A stretch of DNA of 64,000 bases from Dipylidium caninum (taxonomy: Eukaryota; Platyhelminthes; Cestoda; Cyclophyllidea; Dipylidiidae): assembly GCA_017562135.1 (NCBI GenBank), contig QEYB01000713.1, positions 310,001-374,000 on the forward strand. Reading direction: 5' to 3'. A program made the translations under genes and the position numbers. Below the pieces are notes generated by a model. That model was not told the origin of the DNA and ran no database searches. It saw only the letters and a list, made by a program, of their open reading frames with translations. Positions 43,401-63,042 of the stretch are shown one piece after another; position 1 is the stretch's first letter, and each line of letters starts with the position of its first letter.

Positions 43401-46383
43401 CGTGTCTTGAAGAGACTGGGTGAACCATCTGCCACCGCGAAGAGGAGGGCGTACGATGAGGGACTGAAGGTGAATGAGGAACACAGACTTTCGCAAAAGT
43501 AACCCTTTCTCCTCCTCCTCCATGTTCTCGATCCAAGAACCACCGTACATAATTGACTCTTGCCTTTTTTGAACTTCAGAAAGCCAGAAATGCGTATAGA
43601 TCGAGGCGTCCACGGAGTTCAATTTACAATGAAAGTGGAGAAGAAGCCACTGGAGAGGTCGGGAATGGACAAAATCTTAGTACATTTGCCCCAAATTGGC
43701 CGCAAAGTGTCCTCACCGATGCGCGGATTGTCATTTCCTGTTATCTCGCCCACCCTGGGCAGTGAGAGCAGCTACGTTGGATCGCCGACTTTCCCACTTA
43801 CGACGCCCACCTCTCCGCCCACTCTGCCACCCCTGGTGCCACCAGTCCCTCGTGCGAAACTTCCTCCACTCCGATCTGACCAGCGGAGACGACTGCGTGA
43901 CATTCTTCGACGCGAGGGCCTCACAGAAGAAGTCAACACAGCAAAGGTCAAGGTTATTGCCCCGGTTGACGTGTCATTGGCGATAATCCAGCCGATTAAA
44001 CCGGTTAGGGCACGAAGGGACTATGTGAAGGAGGAGATGGACAAGGCGGCCAGAGTAAATGCGCCACAAGAGGCGATGATGGGGGAAACTCTGAAGACAG
44101 TCTCGAGTGGAGGAGGACTGTCCAAGAGGATGACTAGATGGTTCGCTCGAATTCGAGGAAAAGAGAGCAAGCGAAGTGAAAGGGCTTTTGCACCTCCACC
44201 CCTTCGATTCACGTGGTATGAGCTTCCGGATTTGCGGGCTCCAGTACAGTGGTCACCGGTCTCGGTACCTTTGAAATTGCCTCGGCCAGGGGAGGAAGAG
44301 GAGAACAGGGGAGAAGAGATCCCCAGGGTAGGAAAACTTCAGCCCGTGGCTAATCATCGGCTCATTACAGATGAGCTGCAGAAGAATTTGATACTGAAGA
44401 GGCTGAGAATGCAATTGAACACACAAGACTTGGTGGAGGTGATGATAGATTTACACACGGGCCGGGCGAGTAAGAAGACGAGGGAGATCATCGAGTCCGC
44501 CTACGAGACAATTAGGAATCAGAAGTAGTAAGTCATTCGGCCCACTGGCTGGGAGATATTTGTTGCGATCTACTCAAAGAACAAATAGGATTTTTAGATG
44601 GCGCAGAAGCGTCAGTTTTTGAGGGCAACGGTAAACTCTGGGTCCACGTAGAAATGAGGCGTCAGTCGTCAAGTGCGCCTACAACACGTCCATCCACTTT
44701 CTCATCCTTTTCCCCTATAGACCACTGAGAAAGAGATAGAACCGTTCCACTCCGTGTGGCCGAAAATGGGGGTTTTGGTCGGCCCCTTTCACCCGACGGC
44801 CGCCTTGTTGACTTCCACATTGCGCTGATGTACTCGGCGTAGTGGACATTTTGCAGAGAAATACCAGTTTCTCGGAGGCGGGGATGGCCAAAACACTAAT
44901 ATTTTAGCATGAATACGTGGCGGGTTTTTGTTATCTCATGTGCGAGACACTTTCGTGCCTAAAAGGCAGCATCTACCCAGAGAGAACTTGAAAATATGTT
45001 GGCAGAGCGATTCCAGATCCATCAAGACGGAGTTGTAAACGAGTCTCTACTCGACGACCTTTCCCTCTTCCCAAACCTAAATTCTCGAAGCAGTCACAAC
45101 TTTTCCTCTCCACCCGAAGTGGATGCAAGCATCCTCAAGCACTGGCAGACACCATATTTTATAAAATATTTCGTTTTCAATGGTAACTAAGCTTGCTTCG
45201 TGTAGAACGATGGGAAAAATGGTAACATTTACAGCGCCGTACTTTGGCCGGGCAGTGAATATGTACCTTCTGCTTTCTGTCCTGTCTACTTGTGGAAAAA
45301 TGACTAAAACGGAGAAGTAGAGCATGTTTTTCACCCTTCACAGTTCTATTTGAGAGTTGCGAGAAGGCGCTTCAAAGCTCGGCTTCGTGTATGCCTGTAG
45401 CACCTCCGGTGAAGGAGGCAACTCGCCGTGCGGACCACCGAGAAGGCAGGTCCACATGACTTCCGCGTGGACTCCGGTTAACTCGGGAACGGGTTCTGTG
45501 GGTATAAGGGGAAGCGGGAGTGGGTATCTTCTCGTCAAATAACGTTAGGTGACTTCGCAAAAATATAATCTTTCCACAGAGGTATGAGGTGAAAGAAAAG
45601 CGCAGGAGACTCCGATGTCAGCAAGGAATATTCTTCGCTGTTGGAATGTCTTTAAAGTTAATTCTACTTGTGTAAACATCAATCCAGAAATTAGTGAAAT
45701 GTGGCTGAATGAAGCTGTCATCTCCTCGTCCATCCACACAAAAATTTCGTACAATGGTGAGGTAGTCGACTCGCCTCCTCTCCGCCGCTGACTTTCCTCC
45801 ACTTCAGCACACATTTGGTGGATGAACAAGTGGAGAAATGTCGTCCACTCTGTCGCCCTCCTGACGTATCGGGCCCGGAGTGGCGTCGTCTCGGAGTCGA
45901 TGTCGGCTTCCCCTACCCCTTCGACGAGTTCTCCTTCCCCGGCTACTTCACGGCTAATCGTTTCGAGGGGGGCCGCGAAGCCCACTGTGAACAGGAGAAA
46001 ATGCTTCGTGTAGGCGCTTTCGAAAATGGCCTCGAGTTCAATCCAATTTACCGACGCTCCAACATCATAGGACGGGTGCGCTCCTACGTGCAGGAGAGAT
46101 GTAAGTTTGATGACTTTCCCTTACTTGTCTTCACCTACCTGGTTATTTCGACTCCTCCTCTCGGAGTCTCCGTCTGATATCTTCTGTGATCATCGAGCTA
46201 TTTCGGCAACCCAATTTTTTCGTGGCGCATTGGAACATTAGACATTCACCGTAGCGCATTAGATTACGTTTTTCCACATCGCCAAAGAAGGGGAGAAAAC
46301 CAAGAGAACAAAGATTTTGTCAAAAATAATGTGTTCGTTTATACACAGCTCACGACGGGAAGAACCGGGGTCAACATGAATGA
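19156..46383 (+). CDS. very long multi-exon gene, modular repeat protein, unknown function
   Basis: Not recognised. About 35 plus-strand exons can be chained with consistent splice phases: 19156-19413, 20479-20544, 20882-21131, 23970-24652, 25385-25816, 26004-26121, 26662-26714, 27372-27529, 27694-27892, 28702-29312, 30238-30445, 31534-31730, 32355-32556, 32834-32863, 32932-32980, 33233-33483, 33669-33770, 33857-34050, 34140-34341, 34515-34544, 34616-34661, 34840-34988, 35283-35381, 35521-35607, 35808-35894, 39281-39373, 39521-39601, 39798-39854, 40801-40869, 42890-42937, 43197-43295, 43413-43469, 43584-44527, 45808-46100, 46349-46383. The product is about 2,000 residues, acidic and helical early, with internal repeats, then Lys/Glu-rich linkers, a Pro-rich segment and an aromatic-rich end. 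No signal peptide or membrane segment is seen. The 5' start is not settled. It could be two adjacent genes, for example split in the 36-39 kb gap. A structural, coiled-coil or cytoskeletal role is only a guess. Confidence 0.65.
20479..21131 (+). CDS. two early exons of the long gene
   Basis: Exon 20479-20544 (66 nt) lies between TTTCAG and GTGAGT and reads TSWEDPQYVAGRELALIAAS. Exon 20882-21131 (250 nt) follows GATTCAG and reads GESSKYSSETSTPTVQRRTP, then PKDEMVLASKSIMELDATCD and a basic segment (GFKRKRASKPPGKIKTK). It ends in phase 1 at GTAAGT. The next exon at 23970 starts with the two bases needed to complete the codon, which links these exons across the repeat-filled 2.8-kb intron. Confidence 0.6.
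21805..23051. mobile_element. repeat copy A, inverted-ended element
   Basis: About 1.25 kb, nearly identical to 41200-42470. The left end reads CTTGGAAACTATGAAAC and the right end, read inward, is AAGTTGAAAACTATGAAAT, so the two ends form an imperfect inverted repeat around GAAACTATGAAA. It contains a GGTCGGTGGGTCGGTG tetranucleotide repeat (22051-22080) and, on the minus strand, a 72-codon ORF (MRFFVCVAHFILCYLETGGK...) that occurs in three copies. No transposase is visible, so it would have to be a non-autonomous element or a duplicated gene fragment. Confidence 0.7.
23110..23760 (-). pseudogene. repeat copy D, diverged relative with signal-peptide-like ORF
   Basis: Immediately beside copy A and in the same orientation, this segment aligns with A's right half (for example TTTGAGTCCGGTCCCTTTTT and the GAAACTATGAAA end). 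On the minus strand it has an unbroken 148-codon ORF starting MKRLFVFILCSATTVRDA, which resembles a secretory signal, and containing LLFWYEFKVNHGSAQQSL. In copies A-C the corresponding frame reads FWKEFKVNQSAAQQA and then stops. This suggests a former small secreted-protein gene family, best preserved here. A possible acceptor (CTTTTCTCCAG) inside the ORF hints at a two-exon structure. Confidence 0.45.
23970..24652 (+). CDS. large helical exon of the long gene
   Basis: A 683-nt exon between GTTCTTAG and GTAAGC. It reads KKRAMDGKKINVESVTSTSE and then about 200 residues rich in Leu/Ala/Glu/Lys without prolines, which suggests an all-helical bundle or coiled region (for example SALLLLTHQFGSGRKMAMRV and VGKEEYVKVFAEKFSALRED). 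It ends ILRTRTVEKR in phase 0. An internal ATG at 23983 could act as a start of a shorter product. No family is recognised. Confidence 0.75.
25385..25816 (+). CDS. coiled-coil / Lys-Glu-rich exon of the long gene
   Basis: A 432-nt phase 0-0 exon. It opens with a charged coiled-coil-like stretch (RADEETAERLRRLKKQQEDL, then DQKMEEQEQRHR). A Pro/Lys-rich linker follows (ESSPPRQEKRKSKKKPLK), then an acidic stretch (ELEAEAEASVEEEEFIVLSY). The charge switch along the exon suggests a flexible linker between folded parts. The donor is GAG|GTTAGT. Confidence 0.75.
26004..27892 (+). CDS. four exons, first (diverged) repeat module of the long gene
   Basis: Exons 26004-26121 (phase 0 to 1), 26662-26714 (1 to 0), 27372-27529 (0 to 2) and 27694-27892 (2 to 0) join in frame. 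The phase pattern 0-1, 1-0, 0-2, 2-0 is the same as in the duplicated blocks downstream. The sequence fits too: DITLHVLQPDDVLALDKKLD resembles the segment following each 46-49-nt exon later, and LISESVKEIVKQVWNLLYEK aligns with the later 202-nt exons. The 158-nt exon is hydrophobic (IVLEPNRIVLVLARSAVRAQ). The function is unknown. Confidence 0.65.
26725..26760 (+). repeat. G-rich tract with quadruplex potential
   Basis: Four or more runs of at least four G separated by one to four bases, directly downstream of the 26714 donor. Confidence 0.75.
28702..29312 (+). CDS. Ser/Thr-rich linker exon of the long gene
   Basis: A 611-nt exon (phase 0 to 2) after TTAAATTGCAG. It has a low-complexity Ser/Thr/Asp/Gly content (RSISDRSTASDDDLEETAST, then GPAASNTSSSGGESK) and ends in a more ordered, charged segment (GQRLYEIYGKEDQLTRRDLW). 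This is probably an extended linker that could be phosphorylated. No domain is recognised. Confidence 0.7.
30238..30445 (+). CDS. exon of the long gene, module-like
   Basis: A 208-nt exon (phase 2 to 0) after GTGTTTTTAG. It reads LQLESVDSSEEECAMFRVFQ, then QLREGEAVTQLSKASGLEDG and a Gln/Leu/Arg-rich tail ending in ALEDVQS at GTGAGT. Its phase and length match the approximately 200-nt repeat exons at 27694, 32355 and 34140, though the sequence similarity is weak. Confidence 0.65.
31534..33770 (+). CDS. six-exon repeat block, copy 1, of the long gene
   Basis: Exons 31534-31730 (197 nt, 0-2), 32355-32556 (202 nt, 2-0), 32834-32863 (30 nt, 0-0), 32932-32980 (49 nt, 0-1), 33233-33483 (251 nt, 1-0) and 33669-33770 (102 nt, 0-0). 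The products include YQLQAVIEELEESQRIQGTL, EALKSLIESLLMDVTDLLDL, the 30-nt exon EYPEVLRFGT, then TLFPEDFEHPILLSNT and FDRTFRTELTPLYKRLKELG. The first intron needs a GC donor (AAAG|GCAAGT). The phases on both sides agree with it. The block is followed directly by a second copy in the same order. Confidence 0.75.
33857..35381 (+). CDS. six-exon repeat block, copy 2, of the long gene
   Basis: Exons 33857-34050 (194 nt, 0-2), 34140-34341 (202 nt, 2-0), 34515-34544 (30 nt, 0-0), 34616-34661 (46 nt, 0-1), 34840-34988 (149 nt, 1-0) and 35283-35381 (99 nt, 0-0). The protein includes SNEVKTLFVSSILQDLIDLR (compare EALKSLIESLLMDVTDLLDL in copy 1), the micro-exon YCTDLEDQYE, EIFPDKEFPTVGEDC and ERTRALAVHVRRLNPQDVDT. 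Both 202-nt exons are exactly equal in length. Exon five is shorter than in copy 1 because the Glu/Pro-rich insert is missing. Confidence 0.75.
35521..35894 (+). CDS. tandemly duplicated 87-nt exon of the long gene
   Basis: Two 87-nt phase 0-0 exons, 35521-35607 and 35808-35894, encode EEELRKKTAHVTSLEERPPD... and GEELRRTTADETRFEGKSPD.... Each ends in a similar ELV-x-DRL segment before GTAAGA. The flanking intron sequence (TTTTAG before, AATAATCAAAATT after) is duplicated too, so this is a recent tandem DNA duplication of about 290 bp. Both copies remain open and splice-competent. Confidence 0.8.
36011..36047. repeat. 15-bp perfect hairpin
   Basis: Inverted repeat arms GTTAATTTGACAGCC and GGCTGTCAAATTAAC are separated by a 7-nt loop. 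The arms pair perfectly. It sits in an intron at the point where the mariner-derived duplicated intron sequence is interrupted, so it may be the collapsed ends of an inserted element. Confidence 0.85.
36660..37460 (-). pseudogene. mariner (DD34D) transposase relic
   Basis: The minus strand carries a decayed mariner transposase in at least three frames. Segments in order: MGRVSRQGIRLPEELMRTEL with RRRTICEALL (helix-turn-helix to linker), TVKKVSVRGVRWDVLGVINF and ELLESGQTVT (catalytic core), VTEAKELEVF, and HRPHSPDLAASNYRLFAWL, which matches the mariner SPDLAPSDYHLF signature around the third Asp. ALGG and HLEQCF follow as in mariner C-termini. The copy is interrupted by frameshifts and stops and the N-terminus is not clear, so it is inactive. 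It lies in an intron of the long plus-strand gene, in antisense orientation. Confidence 0.8.
39183..39200. repeat. (CA)n microsatellite
   Basis: Nine alternating CA units, located about 80 bp before a predicted exon. Confidence 0.95.
39281..43469 (+). CDS. seven small linker exons of the long gene
   Basis: Seven phase 0-0 exons, each a multiple of three: 39281-39373 (93), 39521-39601 (81), 39798-39854 (57), 40801-40869 (69), 42890-42937 (48), 43197-43295 (99), 43413-43469 (57). They encode charged, low-complexity peptides: EVEPTSEVVAAEEPHDVDHT, AQVGEIIHHKKIKIVAMKET, RDETLPVKKDKKDVKTKVK, PSEEAIRAAVDTGKPAKGTE, VPKIEKIEQDYIGSIK, AAILRRLEMDEEAETPAMKS, RLGEPSATAKRRAYDEGLK. Because all are symmetrical, any could be skipped without breaking the frame, which suits alternative splicing. 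Repeat copy B lies in the 40870-42889 intron. Individual exons are less certain than the overall pattern. Confidence 0.6.
41200..42470. mobile_element. repeat copy B, inverted-ended element
   Basis: Second full copy, same orientation as copy A, in an intron of the long gene. It carries the same tetranucleotide repeat (about 41448-41474), a GGAGGGAGGAAGG tract (41638-41672) and the same minus-strand 72-codon ORF with two or three changes. Homology with copy C continues past its right end to about 42745. Confidence 0.75.
43584..44527 (+). CDS. large Pro-rich exon of the long gene
   Basis: A long open frame of about 315 codons. The N-terminal part is basic and Ser/Pro-rich (TTPTSPPTLPPLVPPVPR). 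A middle segment is charged (RRRLRDILRREGLTEEVN; GGGLSKRMTRWFARIRGK), with PPPLRFTWYELPDLRAPVQW, and it ends in a helical tail (ITDELQKNLILKRLRMQLNT; HTGRASKKTREIIESAYETI). The frame meets a TAG at 44526. However a GTAAGT donor overlaps that codon, and the exon at 45808 supplies the missing base of a Tyr codon, so splicing probably removes the stop. If not spliced, the protein ends here. The acceptor is either at 43578 or, to keep phase 0, at 43584. Confidence 0.75.
45808..46100 (+). CDS. aromatic-rich penultimate exon of the long gene
   Basis: The exon lies between CCTCCACTTCAG and GTAAGT, 293 nt, phase 2 to 1. It reads THLVDEQVEKCRPLCRPPDV, then WRRLGVDVGFPYPFDEFSFP and FNPIYRRSNIIGRVRSYVQE. 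High G/C at third positions and dense aromatic/Gly content suggest a folded domain. A WRRLGV...FPYPFDEFSF block looks conserved in style, but I cannot name the family. Confidence 0.65.
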
Positions 46384-46843
46384 CGCTGGACAGAAGTTCT
46401 TACTCTCAAAGCGTATTATCGCCCTTTTAAGACTCCCATTCTCCTTCAATTGGATCACCTTAACACACTAAATACTTAGCCCGTAGGATGGAACATCCTG
46501 GCCAACTACTTCAACAAAGGGTTCACACGAGCAGCCCAGAGAAGCAAATAACTCCACACGACTTCTCCCCTCTTCTGCTCTGACTGTCGTGGGAAGAGAG
46601 CTCAGACTGTGTGACACGCGTTACGAGCCGAGAGAAAAAAGATTTTGTTAAAAATAGTTTGTCCATTTCTATGCAGTGCTCCACGGGGAGAATCGAAATT
46701 CACTCAGAGGGTGGTTCATACGAGTAATCCAGAAAAGTCAGAGAAAAGCCCATCTTCACCTCTCTTCTACTCCGACTTTCGTGAGCAGAGAGCACAAAGA
46801 CCGTTTGACACGTGCTTCGAGCTGTTATCTGTGTTTATCATAG
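46309..46843 (+). repeat. tandem duplication of the putative terminal exon
   Basis: The segment from about 46309 (AAAGATTTTGTCAAAAATAA) is repeated from about 46631 (AAAGATTTTGTTAAAAATAG), a 323-bp period. Both copies keep a CAG acceptor after a pyrimidine-rich stretch (TACACAG at 46348, TATGCAG at 46676) and both accept phase 1 from the 46100 donor. Copy 1 gives a short tail (SHDGKNRGQHE, TGA at 46381). Copy 2 gives a longer one (LLHGENRNSLRGWFIRV..., TAG at 46841). They may be alternative last exons. Confidence 0.6.
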
Positions 46844-46849
46844 GAACTT

Positions 46850-47700
46850 GGGCAACAATTTGTCCGAGATTTGCCGTTAATCCACTCAAAATGCTAATTT
46901 AGGGATTTTGTAAAAGCAGACGTTCGCAGCATCGCCTCAGTGGAAAATGATTCAGAGCGAAATATCACCGAACCGCCTACATAAGAGGCAACGCGTTTAA
47001 CGAAATACTAAAGTGTTACTTTAAACTCTTTAGTTATCTGGTATTTCTGCTCTTTAGCCTACACACGAATTAAAAAATCACTTGAGGACTGGTAAGTCTA
47101 CTATCAGATTGTTTTTATTAAACAATGAGGCAGTAAATGAAAGTATTGTGAATTTGTCCTTAATAGTTGCTATGGTTAAATTTAAAGGAACAGAAGAGTT
47201 TCGATAAAGTTATATAAATTCTGCTCCTTATCGGCGATTTTTTTGATCATCTTAGCATTCAAGTTTTCAATTCCGGTCCGCGAAACAAGGAGCAAGAGTA
47301 GAGAAAAAACCAAGTTTTATGCTATTGGTTCTCGAAGTAAAAGGCATGGATAATATAAGCTTCTCTGTCCACCATGAAGTTCTGTTTCAAATCATAAAAA
47401 AAATTAACTGATTACTTGAGGCACATTTATCATAAGATACGAAAAACACTGGTCACAAGTTAAGCATAATTACTTGATAGGGCATGGGCTCGGTGTATAA
47501 AGTTAACAATGGGGACAAAGGAAATTCGACGATAAAGATGGTGTGGACTAATAATATTTTCCTCCAGCAAATTAGTACTTGACCAATAGATAAATTAAGC
47601 CGTCAGGAAGATATTTAGAGGACTCCGGAATGACATTTTGGTATTCATTAGTAAGGAAGAGTATATTCCGAGGCCGATCACTTAACGTACATTTCTACTC
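46850..47700. other. AT-rich intergenic stretch
   Basis: Lies between the end of the long plus-strand gene and the end of the minus-strand gene; convergent 3' regions. I see no further ORF or repeat. Confidence 0.5.
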
Positions 47701-47713
47701 AAATAGACAATAT

Positions 47714-48896
47714 TCAATTGTCTTGATCTGCCTCGAGACTCTTAAAGTCAACACCATTGCGCCGATAAAATTGGTTTTCCACCAACTGAATGTGAACATG
47801 TGATCTGTCATGTGGATCACATTGCAAATGCAGGTAGTGACCAATGTCAGATGACACTCTCGAGGGAACTGGTTTGGCGTCTTCCTGAAATGGTAGCGGA
47901 ATAGTTGTCGAAATGCCATAATTGCGCAAATATTAAAAAGAATGAGAGAGTGATGAACCAACCTCCTTGCAAATGTCAAGTCCGATTTGCTTGTCGTGAC
48001 GCCGGTCATCCCTCCGTAGTTTGGGGTTGAAGCCCTTTGAATTCTTAGGATTTATAGCGTCATATGTGTAAATTTTCTTATAGAACTAAAAAAGTTTGGT
48101 ATGAATCTTAACTTACTGACGCCTCTACGACACACACGAAAATTTCTACAAGCAATATACAGAGCTTTGAAATAACATGGTTCAATTCTTTACCACCTGT
48201 AAGATGTTTCCTAGGATGTGTTGATTCTAGTATAAACCGGTAGAGTAATATGTCTGTGAAAACAATTTATTTGCTTTACAATTGTCTCAATGCCCGTTAT
48301 TCATCAGATATATGGCAACTTTAAGTAATTTAATGCTACGAACGCAGAAATGGAAAATTTTTAAGTAGGTAATGGCAATTCGAATGCCGAAAATAGGATC
48401 AGTTTCCAGCTCCAAAGACTATAACTGCGAAATCAATGCTATTATTATAAGGAGGAGGTAGCATCGCCGTCACAAGAAATACAAGGAAGCGTTAGTTGAT
48501 CATAAACTATCAGGTATAAAATTATCTTCCGAAACTTAAATTAGCCGTAACATTTTTCGAATGTTAGATATTCCGTTTCAATGAGCCACCATTCAGTAGT
48601 TGGCTATAATTATAAACTAAGACCTTTATATAAAACAATCATAATAATCCTGAAAGCGTAGGGTGCTGTTTTAGACAAGTGAAATGACGGATGCGAGTGG
48701 AAAGAGTACCTTTTTCGGAGCATTAAAAGATGTCCGTTCTCTGGGCAGATCAATGTTAGGATCGACAAAGCCAAACTCAGAAAGTGATGGCAAATAATCG
48801 TAGAGCATAGAAGAGCCCGTGTCAGTTTTTATTTCCAAAAGAACCTTGGGTTTGATGGCCATTGCTTGATCCAATAAACCGCTAGACGCTAGTTTG
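47714..48896 (-). CDS. last two exons of an unrecognised minus-strand gene
   Basis: Not recognised. Exon 48896-48710 (187 nt) lies between the acceptor GGACCTAG and the donor GTACTC. It reads KLASSGLLDQAMAIKPKVLL, then TDTGSSMLYDYLPSLSEFGF and VDPNIDLPRERTSFNAPKK. It ends in phase 0. Exon 47884-47714, after CTACCATTTCAG, opens in phase 0 with EDAKPVPSRVSSDIGHYLHL, then DPHDRSHVHIQLVENQFYRR, and ends NGVDFKSLEADQDN with a TGA. A second frame of the last exon is also open (membrane-like: HSLILFNICAIMAFRQLF), but it lacks a fitting splice. Upstream exons should lie above 48.9 kb; a short ORF near 49.8 kb (MLYINVPLLKRGTE) is a weak candidate. The gene diverges from JNK. Confidence 0.55.
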
Positions 48897-49959
48897 CTAG
48901 GTCCATAACTTTAAACAAGGTGGCGAGTACATTGTGTTAGCAATAACTTCACGAAGCTATACAACCAGAATACCTTAGACATACCAACTTAGATACAGAT
49001 TTTTGTTGGGGGGAAATAAGCTTTGAAAATAAATCGAAAGAAGATAAAGGGTGAAATAGATGGAACCAGATGTTGATACGTATGGTACTTTATGGGAGTT
49101 GACGTTATCGTGTGACACAGTAATATCTTCCAAATATTTCAGTAAACCTGGTGTGCCAATAAAAAGGTATTCGAACCTTGCAATGTTTCGAAAGTTTTAA
49201 TGGTAAACATTGCTATGCCGAGAAGAAAATTGGCGCTATTAGAAGCTAGCAATACAGTGGCCTTTGTATTTAATAACCAGTCCAGTTACCAGCAACCAGG
49301 ATCTCCATTTAACTACAAAAGAGTTTCTACACATTCATTATACCGGATACTTAGAATTATATCATGTGCGCTAGGGACCATGCACAGCATTGTAATAAGC
49401 AAGCGTAGGAGGACATTCGCGAAGGCAGCATGTCCCCGAGCAACACGACTGAGATACACAGTGTGAAGTTAATATGCAAATGTTCCTAGCTCTCCGTTGG
49501 GATTCCTTTCATTATGCAGAATGGAGGACATATGGTGGACAAAGAGCGCCTCATATTCACTCGTTACGAAGGGGATTTAAAACTATTTTACCGCTGACGT
49601 AAGGTAGGATCGGAGGGAATGCGAAATAACCTTGGATCTTAACTGAAACTGAGGACACTTCGTTAAAAAGGGGGTGAACTCTCCTCCCTTCCATAAATCA
49701 AAAGGCAATTTCCAAGTATTTTGAAGGCGCATTATATGTAATATGTAAAAGGTATTAACCCATATTACACCTTCAGTACCTCGCTTAAGTAATGGAACAT
49801 TGATATACAACATTCCTCGATTAATCACGCAGTACTACTGGTGTCTATAGGTTTTTAATTATTTTGTTTATTTTTACGTTTCCTCAGGCGGTCTCGTGTA
49901 ATTCGTGTTGGTCGGCTGTTGGAAATAGGATTTATTTTATTTTCTTCAGTGGTTTTACG

Positions 49960-61482
<11,523 letters not shown>

Positions 61483-61534
61483 GTGCGTAATTTCACCCCA
61501 CGGACCCAGTGCTCAAATCCCACCTCCTAGATGT

Positions 61535-61563
61535 TCTCTCTCCCTCTCTCTCTCTCTCTCTCC
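61535..61563. repeat. (CT)n microsatellite
   Basis: A CT/TC run just past JNK exon 7. Confidence 0.95.
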
Positions 61564-62834
61564 CTTACCCTCTATCCCGTTCTCTCGCGTACAAGCGCGC
61601 ACGTACGCTAGCTGGTTGCGAGAACGGTGGGGAGGAAGGGAGGATTAAGACAGGTCGCCAGATAGGAAGAATCACAGCGCCATCCGAACTGATCTCTCAA
61701 CTTCTCTGTCTCTTTCATCTTTCTTGCTCTGCCTGTCTGCTTGCCTAGCTAGTTTGCTGGTGCTCTCTTCTCTGCCCTGCCTTCCTCCCAGCCTTCCTTA
61801 CCTTCTTGCCGTATGTCCGCCGCTCCAGCCGCCACTTTTTCTACATGCTACCCGGACCGATAGGTCTTCTGTTTTGCCTGGAGTCGTTGAATTCCAGGGG
61901 TTTCTATTCCCATTCCCCTTCACCTTCCATGCTTCAAATCTGTGCGTCCTCTTCTTGCCAATTCAGACCTGTCAAAATCTCTCACTGACAATTGCTACCA
62001 CTATTATTCTCAAATAACTGCATTTTGATGAACTCTTTGTGCTTTATATAGTAAAAAAATCTGGTTCTGGTGGAGGAACTGATACTAATGGGGACCACGG
62101 AAGAATTCTACTCTTTGAATGGGACTGGACAATCATGATAGAAGTAGGGGGAGAGTAAAATCACAGTCTAAGAAAATTGTTTAACTTTATATCCGAACCA
62201 TCCTGATCAGTGGTCCAAGGAGGAGGAGCAAGGGCGAAATCAAACCTATTCATTAAGAATAGAACTTTTTTCTGAAGAGAGACGCATTTTGCAGTTAAAC
62301 CCCAGTTTGGGATGTTGAGTTTGCGAGAATTACTACGGCGAACGAGAGCTTTTTCTATCCGCCATTGCATCCATCTAGAATGCTTTCGGTGTGGGAAAAC
62401 GGACTCAGCCAAAATGATACATCGTATCGGTGCTTCCTTGTAACACGAGTAAGCTTTATTTACTAGCCGATTTCTGAGACTCCAATCTCCTGCCAAGACC
62501 GCTTAATAAATTTTGGCTAGATTGGAGAGTAACGATACAATCGTTGGGATTTCTAATTATGTATGAATTTTGTTGGATTGAACACTATGACTAACTTTAC
62601 TAATGGCGGTGAAGCTTCATACGGATAAGTTCAATTATTATCAGAGTATTTCGAAGAAAGGTTGACGACATGCTATTGGATTTAGGGAAAAATTACGATT
62701 TCTTCTGAAAATGAAAGACATGGGTTCTGACGTATAACAGGAAACTCATTAGTGACCGTAATCATTTGTACTAGCAGAATATTGCATGCAGACAAAGAGG
62801 GGCAATTTAACAATGCAATTTCGTGTCCTAACAG
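61564..62834. other. no exon recognised after JNK exon 7
   Basis: A pyrimidine-rich stretch (61,680-61,830, CCTTCC/TGCCT type) gives Ser/Leu/Cys-rich ORFs with no domain. The minus-strand ORF at 62161-62496 is unremarkable. The stretch is probably the last JNK intron or its 3' UTR. Confidence 0.5.
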
Positions 62835-62867
62835 GTGTTTATTTTGCTTTACTTTACAATAAAATAA
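62835..62867 (+). CDS. JNK (MAPK8 family): possible JNK last exon
   Basis: After exon 7 (ending ...IFNE, phase 0) the next in-frame option with an acceptor (CCTAACAG at 62834) gives VFILLYFTIK and a TAA. The Val fits the conserved EV after the EEWKE motif, and ATAAAATAATTAAAATAAA at 62857-62877 could supply polyadenylation signals. Alternatively exon 7 is read through (VRNFTPRTQCSNPTS, TAG near 61531). The C-terminus is unresolved. Confidence 0.35.
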   Translation: MFILLYFTIK

Positions 62868-63042
62868 TTAAAATAAATCCAGCGTAAATATTTTATTATG
62901 TGATATAAAATTTTTAGATGAAATCAACCTTTTTATTCCTTTCGGAGGGCCAATTATAATGGGTTTGATTTTAACTTGTTTTAGTAATCGCTCATGTGCC
63001 CGCGCCATACAGTTTGGTAATCTGCAGTCTTTTGCCCGAGAA

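Noticed and set aside
43553..43765. 70-codon frame as the start of the Pro-rich exon
   Set aside because: It ends at a TGA after 70 codons, while the neighbouring frame stays open for over 300 codons and has a phase-0 acceptor option.
47695..48009. Membrane-like 104-codon minus-strand ORF
   Set aside because: Its frame is not compatible with the upstream exon at 48710-48896, while the overlapping frame splices in phase and ends at a stop.
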